Source: JABURQ01 sp029243145 (GTDB lineage Bacteria; Planctomycetota; Planctomycetia; Planctomycetales; Planctomycetaceae). Taken from it: a DNA stretch of 64,000 nt. Made by a program: the position numbers and the translations under genes. Position 1 is the stretch's first letter. Each line of letters opens with the position of its first letter. Positions 8,980-18,010 of this stretch are shown piece by piece. The stretch lies in NCBI GenBank assembly GCA_965660145.1, contig CBFHYX010000004.1, positions 186,001-250,000 on the forward strand, written 5' to 3'. The notes below the pieces were generated by a model that was not told the DNA's origin, made no database searches, and was given only the letters and a program-made list of their open reading frames with translations.

Positions 8980-10830
8980 ATGCGATTTTCACGACTGATG
9001 CGTTGTTCTGTGGTTTTGCTTGGCTCCTTTGTCTGTTTGGCATCCCTCGATGCAGCTCTGCCGAAAGAAACCAAGGAAAAGATTGGTGAGATACGCAAGG
9101 ACTTGGCTAATGTCGTAAAATTGCTCCGCGAAGATAAATTTGACGAAGCCCAAAAAGTGATTGATGAGTCTGAGACCTCTCTTAACCAAGTGACACAAGA
9201 GGCAGGACCAGAAAACGCAAATGATCGTGCCATTGTGTCGGCTCAAAAATTGCTATTCGATCAGAAGGCGCGAGTGATCAAAGAGAAGGGGGTGAGTTTT
9301 TCCACCGATATTGCTCCTCTCTTCAACGACAATTGTGCCCGCTGTCACATTGATCGTCAGTCGGGAGGGTTGAGTCTCGAAAGTTATGCGGCCATGGGAC
9401 GTGGTGGAACAAACGGACCTCTGTTGGTTCCAGGAAGTTCGCGACGCAGCCTGCTGTTGGGGAAACTCATTCATCCCGATGATGCTCAACGGATGCCTCG
9501 CAATGGAAGCCAGTTTTCCAACGAAGATCTTTTGTTGATTTCCACCTGGATCGATTCCGGCGCTAAATATGATGGCAAAGATCCTCAGATGCTACTCGGC
9601 GATTTGATTCGTACCGCCAGTCGACCCGGGATGGAAAAAATTGAGATCCCGAAGGCGACCGGTACAGAAACCGTTTCCTTCACCAAAGATATCGCTCCTT
9701 TCATGAGCCGCTTGTGTCTCGGTTGTCACAGTGGAAACAACCCCAACAGCGGACTCTCGTTAGAGACGTTTGAACGCCTGATGGAAGGGGGAGATAGCGG
9801 ACGTGTGATTATTCCCGGAAACCTCGAAGGCAGCCGCTTGTTTCGATTGGTCGGCGGGTTGGAAAACCCCCGCATGCCTCAAGGGCAGGCCCGCATCACA
9901 CGCCAAAACTATGAAGACCTGAAAAAATGGTTTGAAGAAGGGAACAAGTTTGACGGAGACAGCATTAAAACTCCACTGCGTGAATTGATCCCTTCTGTCG
10001 ATGAAATGAAATCCGAAGAACTCGCAAAGCTCTCTCCTGAAGAGTGGGAAGAAATGCGAATCGAACGGAGTCAGGAACAATGGAAACGAACTCTTCCTAA
10101 AGAGAATGGTGCTCGCATCGAAGGAAAAGATTTTCTCGTCTGGGGAAATGTGAGTGCTGATCGCATGAATCAAGTCGATCAACTCGCGAACAAGCACTTC
10201 ACTCAGTTGAAAGCAATGTTCAAAGACGAAGCGAAAGATCGAACCTTTCCCGGTCGGTTGACGATCTTCCTGTTCAAAGATCGTATTGGATACGAAGAGT
10301 TTCTGTTTACGATTGAACGTCAGCAACCTGAAAAAACAATCATTGGTCACACGAAAGTGACACCCTCTCTAGAGGATGCCTACATCGCCTTGGAAGATGT
10401 TGGCGATAATCCTGAAGACGGTCAGATGAATCTGGAAACGAGCCTCGTGACTCAAGTGACGAATGCTTACCTCCAGAAGTCGGGCGATGATTTGCCGAAA
10501 TGGGTCACACGAGGGACGGGATTGTATCTGGCTGCTCAATCGGGAGGAGCTGACTATTTCAAATCGTTACCTCCTGTGGCTGCCGAAGCCTTGACTAAGA
10601 TTCAACGTCCACAGCAAATCTTTGCCGATGGTGCCTTCGCACCTTCGGAAGAAGCGGCGGTCGGTTACACACTCGTCTCGTTTCTGATCAGAAATGGTGG
10701 AATCGGGAAGTATGGTGAATTCATCGCTCGGTTGAGAAACGGTAGTAGTGTCGATGCCGCGTTGACTACGGTCTATCGAGCAAATTCTCAGTCGATCGCT
10801 CTGGCTTATTCTCAAGCACTCCCGAAATAG
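8980..10830 (+). CDS. double cytochrome c domain protein with a degenerate metallopeptidase-like domain
   Basis: 616 residues with a signal peptide (LMRCSVVLLGSFVCLASLDA). After a helical segment (25-100) come two haem c modules of planctomycete type: CARCH near 119-123 followed by AQRMPRNGSQFS, and CLGCH near 246-250 followed by MPQGQARIT; the methionines after each are candidate sixth ligands. Residues ~380-616 look like a peptidase MA (gluzincin) domain: LPKWVTRGTGLYLAA parallels the usual LPxWLxEGLAxY element. However, where HExxH is expected the sequence reads LVTQVTNAYL (about 487-496), so zinc ligands and catalytic Glu are missing. Probably a periplasmic redox or scaffold protein. GAGAGGTGA before the ATG is a fair ribosome site. 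A strong terminator follows about 65 bases downstream. Confidence 0.85.
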   Translation: MRFSRLMRCSVVLLGSFVCLASLDAALPKETKEKIGEIRKDLANVVKLLREDKFDEAQKVIDESETSLNQVTQEAGPENANDRAIVSAQKLLFDQKARVIKEKGVSFSTDIAPLFNDNCARCHIDRQSGGLSLESYAAMGRGGTNGPLLVPGSSRRSLLLGKLIHPDDAQRMPRNGSQFSNEDLLLISTWIDSGAKYDGKDPQMLLGDLIRTASRPGMEKIEIPKATGTETVSFTKDIAPFMSRLCLGCHSGNNPNSGLSLETFERLMEGGDSGRVIIPGNLEGSRLFRLVGGLENPRMPQGQARITRQNYEDLKKWFEEGNKFDGDSIKTPLRELIPSVDEMKSEELAKLSPEEWEEMRIERSQEQWKRTLPKENGARIEGKDFLVWGNVSADRMNQVDQLANKHFTQLKAMFKDEAKDRTFPGRLTIFLFKDRIGYEEFLFTIERQQPEKTIIGHTKVTPSLEDAYIALEDVGDNPEDGQMNLETSLVTQVTNAYLQKSGDDLPKWVTRGTGLYLAAQSGGADYFKSLPPVAAEALTKIQRPQQIFADGAFAPSEEAAVGYTLVSFLIRNGGIGKYGEFIARLRNGSSVDAALTTVYRANSQSIALAYSQALPK

Positions 10831-10896
10831 TGAATCTCTGGCCGGCTTACCGTGGGCAAGAGAGGCAGATTGCGATAAAATCAGTAGATTGGATAA

Positions 10897-10928
10897 CAGC
10901 CCTTTGTTTTCAAAGGGCTGTTTTTTTT
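10897..10928 (+). terminator. rho-independent terminator
   Basis: Perfect 10-base stem CAGCCCTTTG (10897-10906) and CAAAGGGCTG (10911-10920) around a TTTT loop, followed by eight T residues. It ends the cytochrome c transcript just 22 bases before thiO, so thiO either has a promoter overlapping this region or depends on read-through. Confidence 0.9.
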
Positions 10929-10950
10929 CGGGAACAGATTGAGACATGTT

Positions 10951-12066
10951 ATGTCCACGGATGTGGTGATTGTTGGTGGAGGGGTGATTGGACTCTCGCT
11001 AGCCTGGCAATTAGCAGGGCAGGGGAGAAGCGTCACCGTTCTCGACAAACAACAAACCGGGCAAGAAGCGTCTTGGGCCGGTGCCGGCATCTTACCCCCC
11101 GGACATCTTCCCGGTGCGAGAACCTCGTTCGATCAGCTCCGAGCCCTCAGTGTCGATATGTGGAAAGAATTTTCTGAGCAGCTCCTAAGCGAAACCGGTA
11201 TTGATAACGGTTATCGCCACTGCGGAGGTTTGACGGTCACACTCGGAGACGATTCATGCGAACCCTATCGCGCAGAATGGACGTCTGAAGGAGTTGAACT
11301 GGCTGATTTGGACGGAGAAGGTTTGAGAGACTACGAACCCAAACTGACTACCAAAGTCGAAGACGGATTTCGGCTCCCCGATCTCTGCCAGGTCCGTAAT
11401 CCTCATCATTTACAGGCACTCGCGAAAGCCTGTCGTCAACGAGGAGTCGATCTGCAATGCGATCAGCCTGTCGAAGAAATCATTCAGGTGGACGGGAATA
11501 TCTCATCCGTCAAAACTCGTTCGCGATCGCTCACTGCCGACCAATTTTGCTTCACTGCCGGGGCTTGGACCGGTCAACTTTTAAACGCTGCCGGGTATTC
11601 GTTGCCTATCGTTCCGGTTCGAGGACAAATCGTTCTCTATCGTACGGAAGTACCACTCATTCGTCATGTGATCGAGGTTGGTAAACGATATCTCGTTCCC
11701 CGAGAAGATGGACGATTGCTGGTCGGTTCGACCGAAGAAAATGCTGGCTACGAAAAAATCAACACAGATTTGGCGATTGCCGAGTTACAGAGGTTTGCGA
11801 TTCAATTGATTCCGAGTTTGAAATCAGCCCATGTTGAGAAAACTTGGGCCGGGCTTCGTCCCATGTCAGAAACAGGTTCTCCGTTTTTGGGATTGTTACC
11901 GGGAACAGAGAATGCGTATGTTGCAGCGGGTCACTTCCGCGCCGGCCTGCAAACATCTCCTGCGACTGCCCTTGTCATGCGGCAATTGATGTGTGGAGAA
12001 CAGCCGAGCCTTGATCTGAAGGAGTTTGCCATCAACATGACGCATGTCGTGGAGCCGACGTCATGA
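10951..12066 (+). CDS. thiO: FAD-dependent glycine oxidase-type protein (ThiO-like)
   Basis: 371 residues from the ATG at 10951; a TTG four codons upstream is less likely. VVIVGGGVIGLSLAW at residues 5-19 is the Rossmann FAD-binding motif of the DAO family. SWAGAGILPP near 45 and the C-terminal GLRPMSETGSPFLG and AAGHFRAGLQTSPATA are characteristic of ThiO/glycine oxidases, which make dehydroglycine for the thiazole of thiamine. No thiS or thiG is adjacent, so another D-amino acid or sarcosine-type oxidase is possible. The stop overlaps the start of dtd (ATGA), so the two are translationally coupled. That pairing fits a shared theme of glycine/D-amino acid handling, which is inference. Confidence 0.8.
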   Translation: MSTDVVIVGGGVIGLSLAWQLAGQGRSVTVLDKQQTGQEASWAGAGILPPGHLPGARTSFDQLRALSVDMWKEFSEQLLSETGIDNGYRHCGGLTVTLGDDSCEPYRAEWTSEGVELADLDGEGLRDYEPKLTTKVEDGFRLPDLCQVRNPHHLQALAKACRQRGVDLQCDQPVEEIIQVDGNISSVKTRSRSLTADQFCFTAGAWTGQLLNAAGYSLPIVPVRGQIVLYRTEVPLIRHVIEVGKRYLVPREDGRLLVGSTEENAGYEKINTDLAIAELQRFAIQLIPSLKSAHVEKTWAGLRPMSETGSPFLGLLPGTENAYVAAGHFRAGLQTSPATALVMRQLMCGEQPSLDLKEFAINMTHVVEPTS

Positions 12067-12512
12067 GGGCAGTTGTACAACGAGTCTCACAAGCATCGGT
12101 GACCGTCGATGGTCAAATTACGGGAGAGATCGGAACCGGCTTTTTAGTTTTGCTGGGTGTCGCTGAGGAAGACACTCTCGATGATGCCAAGTATCTGGCC
12201 AACAAAATTGTCGGCCTACGGGTCTTTGAGGATGATCTTGGGAAAATGAATCTCTCGCTGGAGGACATCAACGGTGAGATGCTGGTAGTCAGCCAATTCA
12301 CGTTGTTTGGAGATTGTCGCAAAGGGCGCCGCCCGAGCTTCATTCAAGCGGCCCGTCCTGAAAAAGCGAACGACCTGTACGAGCAGTTTGTGTCACTGGT
12401 GAAAGAGCAGGGGATCACCGTGGGAACAGGTGTCTTCCAAGCTCACATGGATGTGAAACTGCTCAACGATGGTCCGGTGACCTTGCTGATTGATAGCACG
12501 AAACAGTTTTGA
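12063..12512 (+). CDS. dtd: D-aminoacyl-tRNA deacylase
   Basis: Hydrolyses D-aminoacyl-tRNA (and glycyl-tRNA-Ala) to keep D-amino acids out of proteins. 149 residues, the standard length. MRAVVQRVSQASVTVDG at the N-terminus, LVVSQFTLFGDCRKGRRPSF in the middle (the SQFTLxGD motif carries the catalytic threonine region) and VGTGVFQAHMDVKLLNDGPV at the C-terminus (the cross-subunit Gly-transPro-type element and NxGPVT) are all present. The ATG overlaps the thiO stop by four bases. Confidence 0.95.
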   Translation: MRAVVQRVSQASVTVDGQITGEIGTGFLVLLGVAEEDTLDDAKYLANKIVGLRVFEDDLGKMNLSLEDINGEMLVVSQFTLFGDCRKGRRPSFIQAARPEKANDLYEQFVSLVKEQGITVGTGVFQAHMDVKLLNDGPVTLLIDSTKQF

Positions 12513-12633
12513 GTAGAAATCGCGGCGAAAACCAAGTGATTTTGCTCTTCTGTTCAGCCCTGCTCTTCTGCTAAACTTCCATTTGAATAATTCATCACAA
12601 GGACGTGTATGTTTTCTGTAGAAAAGGTCAGGG

Positions 12634-13773
12634 ATGTCCATCGAAATCTGGGATTTGCTAGTTGTTGGCGTGATTGCGTTTTCAGTCATTCGGGGAGCCG
12701 TCAAGGGGCTCGTTTGGCAGTTAGCGACAATCGCATCAATCGTTTTGTGTTTCATGTTTGCCGAATCACTCTCGATTGTGCTGGCACCGATGATTGGACT
12801 CAAAGAGCCGCTGAACCGTTGGGTGGCGATGTTTCTGCTGTATCTGATCTTTTCTTTTCTCGCCTTTGCCGTCGCCCGGTCGATGAAAACGATGATTGAA
12901 GAAGCCAAATTCACAGAATACGACCGACACATGGGAGCCGTCTTGGGTCTCCTCAAAGGAGTCGGTATCGCCCTGATTCTGACATTCTTTTCCGTGACCC
13001 TCTCGGAACAGGCCAGAGATCATGTAATGGGAACGCTGAGCGGAAAGTACGCCGCGATCATCATGGATCGCTTGCACCCGGTCATGCCGACCGAATTGCA
13101 CACAGTTCTCGAACCGTATATCCATTCACTTGATGGTGATGGCGTCGATTTACACGCTCATGATGGCCATGACCACGACGAACACGAGCATGTGGCTGAC
13201 GGGCAGGGGAGTGATCGCCCCCCTTTCAACGATGAAAAACCGACAACCCCGACTGATGATGGTGATCGGGTGCGATTGCAGCAGTTGATTTCACAACTTC
13301 CCGGTATGTCCAACGATCCGCCACTGCAACAGATGGCAGTGACAGCACTTTTGAATACGGCCCCCGAACATCGTGGCCAATTGATCGATTTGATGTCGAG
13401 TGGGATTCCCGCATTGACCAAGATCATTGCCATCGAATGGCAAAGGGGAAAGCCGGCAGATGCCGCCAATAATGAAGAGACCCGCAATCGCCTGCTGCGG
13501 GAAATCTCGGGCATCTATTTCACGACACCCAATGCACAGGCTTCTTTTGAATCCGAAATTACCGACGACTTGACTGGCCTGCCCTTACAAATCGAATCCA
13601 GTGTTCTCGAGGACTGGCACGCCGACCTTCTCGGTCTCGATCCTGACCCCGATCCGAGCACTGATTTTCGGTCAGATCTGGACTTACGGATCTTCAATCA
13701 GGTGAAATATGCGGGCCTGAAAGTGAACTCACTCAACACCGCGCTGCAAGAGCGACTGAGCGTGATTCGCTGA
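12634..13773 (+). CDS. CvpA-family membrane protein with His/Asp-rich linker
   Basis: 379 residues. The first ~130 form four hydrophobic segments (about 7-25, 28-46, 62-82, 108-126) with the CvpA signature: a GAVKGLVWQ turn after the first helix and MGAVLGLLKGVGIAL before the last. A histidine/aspartate cluster follows at about residues 172-186 (HAHDGHDHDEHEH), a plausible metal-binding patch that ordinary CvpA proteins lack. The remaining ~190 residues are soluble and predicted helical (TALLNTAPEHRGQLIDLM), not recognised. CvpA proteins are linked to colicin V production and cell-envelope stress in proteobacteria; the function here is unknown. Start ATG at 12634 is preceded by CAGGG. Confidence 0.75.
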   Translation: MSIEIWDLLVVGVIAFSVIRGAVKGLVWQLATIASIVLCFMFAESLSIVLAPMIGLKEPLNRWVAMFLLYLIFSFLAFAVARSMKTMIEEAKFTEYDRHMGAVLGLLKGVGIALILTFFSVTLSEQARDHVMGTLSGKYAAIIMDRLHPVMPTELHTVLEPYIHSLDGDGVDLHAHDGHDHDEHEHVADGQGSDRPPFNDEKPTTPTDDGDRVRLQQLISQLPGMSNDPPLQQMAVTALLNTAPEHRGQLIDLMSSGIPALTKIIAIEWQRGKPADAANNEETRNRLLREISGIYFTTPNAQASFESEITDDLTGLPLQIESSVLEDWHADLLGLDPDPDPSTDFRSDLDLRIFNQVKYAGLKVNSLNTALQERLSVIR

Positions 13774-13996
13774 ATCAGAGTGTCTCCGAATCGCAATTCT
13801 AAAGTCCGTCCCGAGCAAGAAAATCCGATGTCCTGTCATTTGAAACTCAACGCCACAATTCAGGGCAGGAAAAATGTGCCTAAATCTCAAATCCCTATAT
13901 TTACAGAGTATTTGTGATTAACGAGTTTAACATAACAGACATTATCGGACGTTGGGGATCCTGTTGTTTTTGGACTCATACAATGTAGATGATGAT

Positions 13997-15190
13997 TCAG
14001 GACTGCTCGACTGCCCTGACGATGGCGTCTGCAAACTCACGCCTGACAGCGAGATGACGGGAATTCTTTCGCGTCGGATGGACGCGGTTTGAGAGCAGGA
14101 TCAGGAACAAGTCTTTCTCGGGATCAATCCAGAGTGATGTCCCTGTGAAACCGGTATGGCCGAAGGCGGATGCTGACAGCAATGTTCCTCCCGACCCTCC
14201 CGGCGAAAACATCTGCCAACCCAATCCCCGGCGAGAATCTCCCGGAATCTTCTGAGGCGAAGCAAATTGGCGCGCGAGAGTAGAATCAAACAATGATTTG
14301 TTTCCTCTAACGGCCTTCAGCCAAGCTTGGGAAAACCTGGAGAGATCAACGAGGTTCGAGAACAAACCGGCGTGTCCGGTGAGTCCTTCACCGCCGCGAG
14401 CATTTTCATCGTGAACGACCCCTTGATAGAATTTCTTACTCTCTCCAATTCGTTCGGTGGGTGCAATCTTGCTCCAGCTTGTTTTGGGGGGATTTCTGAG
14501 AGTCTGTTTCATTCCCAACGGCTTGAATACCAAATCGTGTTCAAGTTTGGCCAGAGGTGCTTTCCCTGTCCGACTCAATGTCTCGCCCAGTAGCATCATT
14601 CCAAGATCGCTGTAGCGATACTTCTCACCCGGTGGTTGTTCCAGATCGGTTTGGCAAATGGTTTGAATTGTTTCCTGATAGTTCGACGCCGATTTGTAAA
14701 TCGGTTTCCAAGCCGGCAATCCACTCGTGTGAGTCAACAAATGTCGTATGGTGATTTCTTCTCGCAGGACAGAATCGTCATTCTTGGAGAGAAACTCAGG
14801 AATCCATTTCGTAACCGGATCGTTAAGAGTCATCGATTCTCTTGTCAACAACTGAATCGCGACTGAGGTTGTGCCTACGATTTTAGTCAATGATGCCAAA
14901 TCGTAAGGTGTACTCGGAGTGACCAGTTTATTTTGAGAGAGGCTGAGATGTCCGAAACCAGAACTCCAAAGAACAGCTTCACTGTTCCCGAACGCCGCCG
15001 AACATCCCGGAAACGCTTTTTGATGGACCGCTTGATGGAGTATCTCTTCGACCGGTCCAAACTTAAAAGTTGGTTCTGCTGCGTTCGAGTTCCGATGACT
15101 CAGCAGGTCACATCCGAGCATGATCGCGGTTGGCACTTTGAAAGACAGTTTTAACGCCGTTCGTCGCGAGAGGATATGTTGATCATCCAT
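13997..15190 (-). CDS. beta-lactamase-fold serine hydrolase, Tat-exported
   Basis: 397 residues. The N-terminus has a twin-arginine signal (LSRRTALKLSFKV) with a cleavage region before AAEPTF. Class C beta-lactamase/DD-peptidase/esterase fold with the SxxK nucleophile motif SLTK near residue 100, the second-motif tyrosine in YRYSDLGMMLLGE near 193-205 and the third motif as GHTGFTG near 343-349 (HTG in place of KTG). HLLTHTSGLPAW near 150 is also typical. Such proteins are penicillin-binding-like peptidases or esterases; there is no basis to call it a resistance enzyme. It lies upstream of nothing on its strand and is convergent with the CvpA gene, with 223 bases between. Confidence 0.87.
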   Translation of the reverse strand: MDDQHILSRRTALKLSFKVPTAIMLGCDLLSHRNSNAAEPTFKFGPVEEILHQAVHQKAFPGCSAAFGNSEAVLWSSGFGHLSLSQNKLVTPSTPYDLASLTKIVGTTSVAIQLLTRESMTLNDPVTKWIPEFLSKNDDSVLREEITIRHLLTHTSGLPAWKPIYKSASNYQETIQTICQTDLEQPPGEKYRYSDLGMMLLGETLSRTGKAPLAKLEHDLVFKPLGMKQTLRNPPKTSWSKIAPTERIGESKKFYQGVVHDENARGGEGLTGHAGLFSNLVDLSRFSQAWLKAVRGNKSLFDSTLARQFASPQKIPGDSRRGLGWQMFSPGGSGGTLLSASAFGHTGFTGTSLWIDPEKDLFLILLSNRVHPTRKNSRHLAVRREFADAIVRAVEQS

Positions 15191-15224
15191 GTGAATAAAT
15201 CTCGCAGTTATTGAGCGGTTGTGT

Positions 15225-16205
15225 TCAAGCGATGTCTGTTTCCGTAGTCACTTCTTCGAAGACACCGTAGCTGCGGAACTTTTGATACCGACGATCAAGT
15301 AATTGATCTTTGGGAATCGCTTGGAGATCTTTGAGGGCTTTCAGCAGCGACCCTTTCAGCATGGTGGCGGTTTGCCAATGATCGCGATGCGCTCCGCCCA
15401 GAGGTTCGGGAATGATTTGGTCAATCACTCCCAGTCCTAACAATGATTTACTCGTGAACTTCAAAGCACGAGCAGCTTTGTCTTTGTGTTCGACCGACTT
15501 CCACAGAATCCCCGCACATCCTTCAGGGCTAATCACAGAATAGTAGGCGTATTCCATGACACAAATGTGATCGCCAATTCCAATCCCGAGTGCTCCGCCA
15601 GAACCGCCCTCCCCAATCACAACACAGATAATGGGAGTATTGTAGGTGGACATTTCACGTAAGTTGTTGGCGATGTTGTAAGCCTGGCCGCGTTCTTCGG
15701 CACCAATTCCCGGATAAGCTCCGGGAGTATCAATGAAGCAGATGATCGGCAGTCCATACCGAGCAGCCATTTCCATTTTGCCGATGGCTTTGCGATACCC
15801 TTCGGGATGCGCACATCCGTAATAGCATTCTTCCCGTTCTTTGAGCGTGCGACCTTTATGCTGGCCAACAAACAAAACTTTTTGCCCTTCGAGTTTGGCA
15901 AAGCCGGTCAGAATGGCACGGTCGTCACCGAACGCTCGGTCTCCGTGCAACTCGACCCATTCGTCGAATAGCAGCTCGATATAATCCAGCGTTTGTGGTC
16001 GATCAGGATGTCGGGCAACCTGTACCACTTCCGAAGGATCGAGATTTTCAAAGATCTCCCGACGCATTTGATTGATCTCGACACGCATATTGCGGATCGA
16101 TTCGCGTGCGCTGGGAGAAGGATCGGGCTGATTTTCGAGCTTCTCGAGTTGTGATTCCAACTCGGAAATCGGCTTTTCGAATGGTAGCACGTGTTTGAGA
16201 GCCAT
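15225..16205 (-). CDS. accA: acetyl-CoA carboxylase carboxyltransferase subunit alpha
   Basis: Transfers the carboxyl group from carboxybiotin to acetyl-CoA, with AccD, to start fatty acid synthesis. 326 residues from the ATG at 16203-16205, which begins MALKHVLPFEKPISELE as the family does; the frame extends to 16229 with another ATG but that adds residues not seen in AccA. Crotonase-fold motifs: GGSGGALGIGIGD near 205 and YYSVISPEGCAGILW near 225-239 (oxyanion glycine region). RPQTLDYIELLFDEWVELHG near 68 is also typical. accD is not in this window. It is followed on the minus strand 35 bases later by the serine hydrolase gene and preceded by the kinase gene. Confidence 0.95.
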   Translation of the reverse strand: MALKHVLPFEKPISELESQLEKLENQPDPSPSARESIRNMRVEINQMRREIFENLDPSEVVQVARHPDRPQTLDYIELLFDEWVELHGDRAFGDDRAILTGFAKLEGQKVLFVGQHKGRTLKEREECYYGCAHPEGYRKAIGKMEMAARYGLPIICFIDTPGAYPGIGAEERGQAYNIANNLREMSTYNTPIICVVIGEGGSGGALGIGIGDHICVMEYAYYSVISPEGCAGILWKSVEHKDKAARALKFTSKSLLGLGVIDQIIPEPLGGAHRDHWQTATMLKGSLLKALKDLQAIPKDQLLDRRYQKFRSYGVFEEVTTETDIA

Positions 16206-16301
16206 GGGAACTGTCTTCAGTCGCATCAATGGAATAATTGTAACAGTTTGAGATGTTACATCATTCCGATGATTTGCTCAAAGATCAAACGACTTGGCCA
16301 A

Positions 16302-17810
16302 TCAAATGACATCGGGAAGTTCGTCCATTTCGGGTAAATCCTCATCTTCTTTGCCTCGTTGCGACGGATGTGAACCGATTTCCTGGGCTCGTCCCGGAAT
16401 TACTGCGGATTGTATCACCTTCGGTTTTTGCTGATTCGGAAGATTCCCTCCCCCCTGCTCGTCTGCTGGTTCTTGCACCGCGGGCTGCTGAGCGGGTGTT
16501 TGTGGAGAGTTTGGCTGTTGTGTGGGGGTCGTTTGACCACCAGCGGGAACTCCGGGATGGGGTTGTTGTGGATACATCGGGGGCATTTGGCCAGGAGGCT
16601 GTGGCTGTCCACCCCATTGTGGCTGTGGTTGACCACCTGGAGGCATTGGATATGGCATCATTCCCGGAGGAGGCATCTGCGGATATCCGGGAGGGGGCAT
16701 TTGATATCCTGGTGGCATTTGCGGTTGCGGCGACATTTGTGGTTGTGGGGGTTGTTGTTGAGCTGCTGGCTGCTGAGCGGGAGATTGTTTGGGTTCCAGT
16801 TTTGGGACTGGTTTCTTTTTGGGCTTTGGAGGCAACTTAATGCCCGCAGCGGTACGTTCCGCGTCCTTTCGACTATCGAGAACCTCTTCGTAAGAGATGT
16901 TTTGGGCTTCTTTTGCTTCCGCTTGTTGACGTTGTGAAAGAGATTCGGGATCCTCTTTAAACAATTTCGAGGAACGAATTTCGGCATAGGCTTGGTTCAT
17001 ATCGTCAAATCGGTTGCTCGGCTTTTTCGCCAGTAACTTCAAAATAAACTGATCCAGTTCGGGAGTGATATTTTTCTCGTGAGACGAAGGGGGTGCGGGA
17101 GGATCCATCAAATGTTTGAGCAACAAATCATTGGGTGACGCACCGGCGAACGGAGTTTTTCCGGTCAGAACTTCGTACAGAGTAATTCCCAGGGAATACA
17201 TGTCTGTCTGAGGTGAGGGTTGTTTTTTCTGAATGGTTTCCGGGGCGATATAGGTTCGGGTGCCCTGAATGTTTTTCATTTTACCAGCAATGGTAGCCGC
17301 AATTCCCGTTTTGAACTTCGTGGTTAACGAGAAGTCGATGATTTTGAGTTCTCCCGATTTGGAGAACAGGATATTGTCTGGTTTGACATCACGATGCACG
17401 TAACCTTTTTCGTGCATATAGCCCAGTCCCAAGCACACTTGCTCGAGCAGGCGTTCAAACTGAGCGTGCAAAGCATGACGATTGATTTTTAGCGAGGATT
17501 TAAGATTTGGTCCCCGGAAGTATTCCATGACGAGATAAGAGAGTTTCTTACCAATCTCCATATCCCGGTACGCGACAAAAGCGGGATGCGACAATTGCTG
17601 AAGAATTTTCCCCTCGTGTTTGAGAGAGTTTCGTTCCTCGACTTCGACGACCTTATCGTCGTGCATCAGCTTCATCGCCCAGATTTGATTTCCGTCATTG
17701 ACCTCCCAGATATTGCAGGACGTCCCCCCCGCAATGACCTCAATGCGTTCATAATTGCCGATTTTATCGTCTTGAACGTCCGCTTCTGGTACTGTTTTTT
17801 CTTCAGCCAC
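16302..17810 (-). CDS. serine/threonine protein kinase with Pro/Gln-rich tail
   Basis: Hanks-type kinase. The GTG at 17808-17810 is chosen because it starts a few residues before the kinase domain; the frame runs on to 17957 only through a TTG and unlikely sequence. From that start (502 residues): glycine-loop region YERIEVIAGGTSCNIWEV, Lys47 in AMKLMH, Glu66, catalytic loop HRDVKPDN at 139-146 and DFS at 159-161 instead of the usual DFG. The activation segment holds GTRTYIAPE. The kinase domain ends near residue 280. The rest is a KPKKKPVPK linker and a long Pro/Gln/Met/Gly-rich stretch, likely disordered. There is no membrane segment, so it is cytoplasmic. Substrates are unknown. Confidence 0.88.
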   Translation of the reverse strand: MAEEKTVPEADVQDDKIGNYERIEVIAGGTSCNIWEVNDGNQIWAMKLMHDDKVVEVEERNSLKHEGKILQQLSHPAFVAYRDMEIGKKLSYLVMEYFRGPNLKSSLKINRHALHAQFERLLEQVCLGLGYMHEKGYVHRDVKPDNILFSKSGELKIIDFSLTTKFKTGIAATIAGKMKNIQGTRTYIAPETIQKKQPSPQTDMYSLGITLYEVLTGKTPFAGASPNDLLLKHLMDPPAPPSSHEKNITPELDQFILKLLAKKPSNRFDDMNQAYAEIRSSKLFKEDPESLSQRQQAEAKEAQNISYEEVLDSRKDAERTAAGIKLPPKPKKKPVPKLEPKQSPAQQPAAQQQPPQPQMSPQPQMPPGYQMPPPGYPQMPPPGMMPYPMPPGGQPQPQWGGQPQPPGQMPPMYPQQPHPGVPAGGQTTPTQQPNSPQTPAQQPAVQEPADEQGGGNLPNQQKPKVIQSAVIPGRAQEIGSHPSQRGKEDEDLPEMDELPDVI

Positions 17811-18010
17811 GGTCTCGCCCCGAAATAGGTGTGAGGAATCTCGATTTAGACACTGAGTGATGCCTACATTTATTGTAGAGGATCGACCGATTCGATGGGG
17901 AGATGATCCCAGGATTCCCTGAAAAAAAAGGGAATTGGAAAAATCCGCTGCAAACAACAGGTTGCGATGAAAAAGCAGCCTGCTAAAGCAGTCTTTGTCA
18001 GAATTTCTGC

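Noticed and set aside
9760..10350. Minus-strand open frame of 196 codons.
   Set aside because: It is antisense within the cytochrome c gene and has no recognisable domain.
13997..15190. Considered calling the serine hydrolase a beta-lactamase resistance gene.
   Set aside because: The motifs (SLTK, YSD, HTG) also fit penicillin-binding-like peptidases and esterases; there is no evidence for antibiotic hydrolysis.
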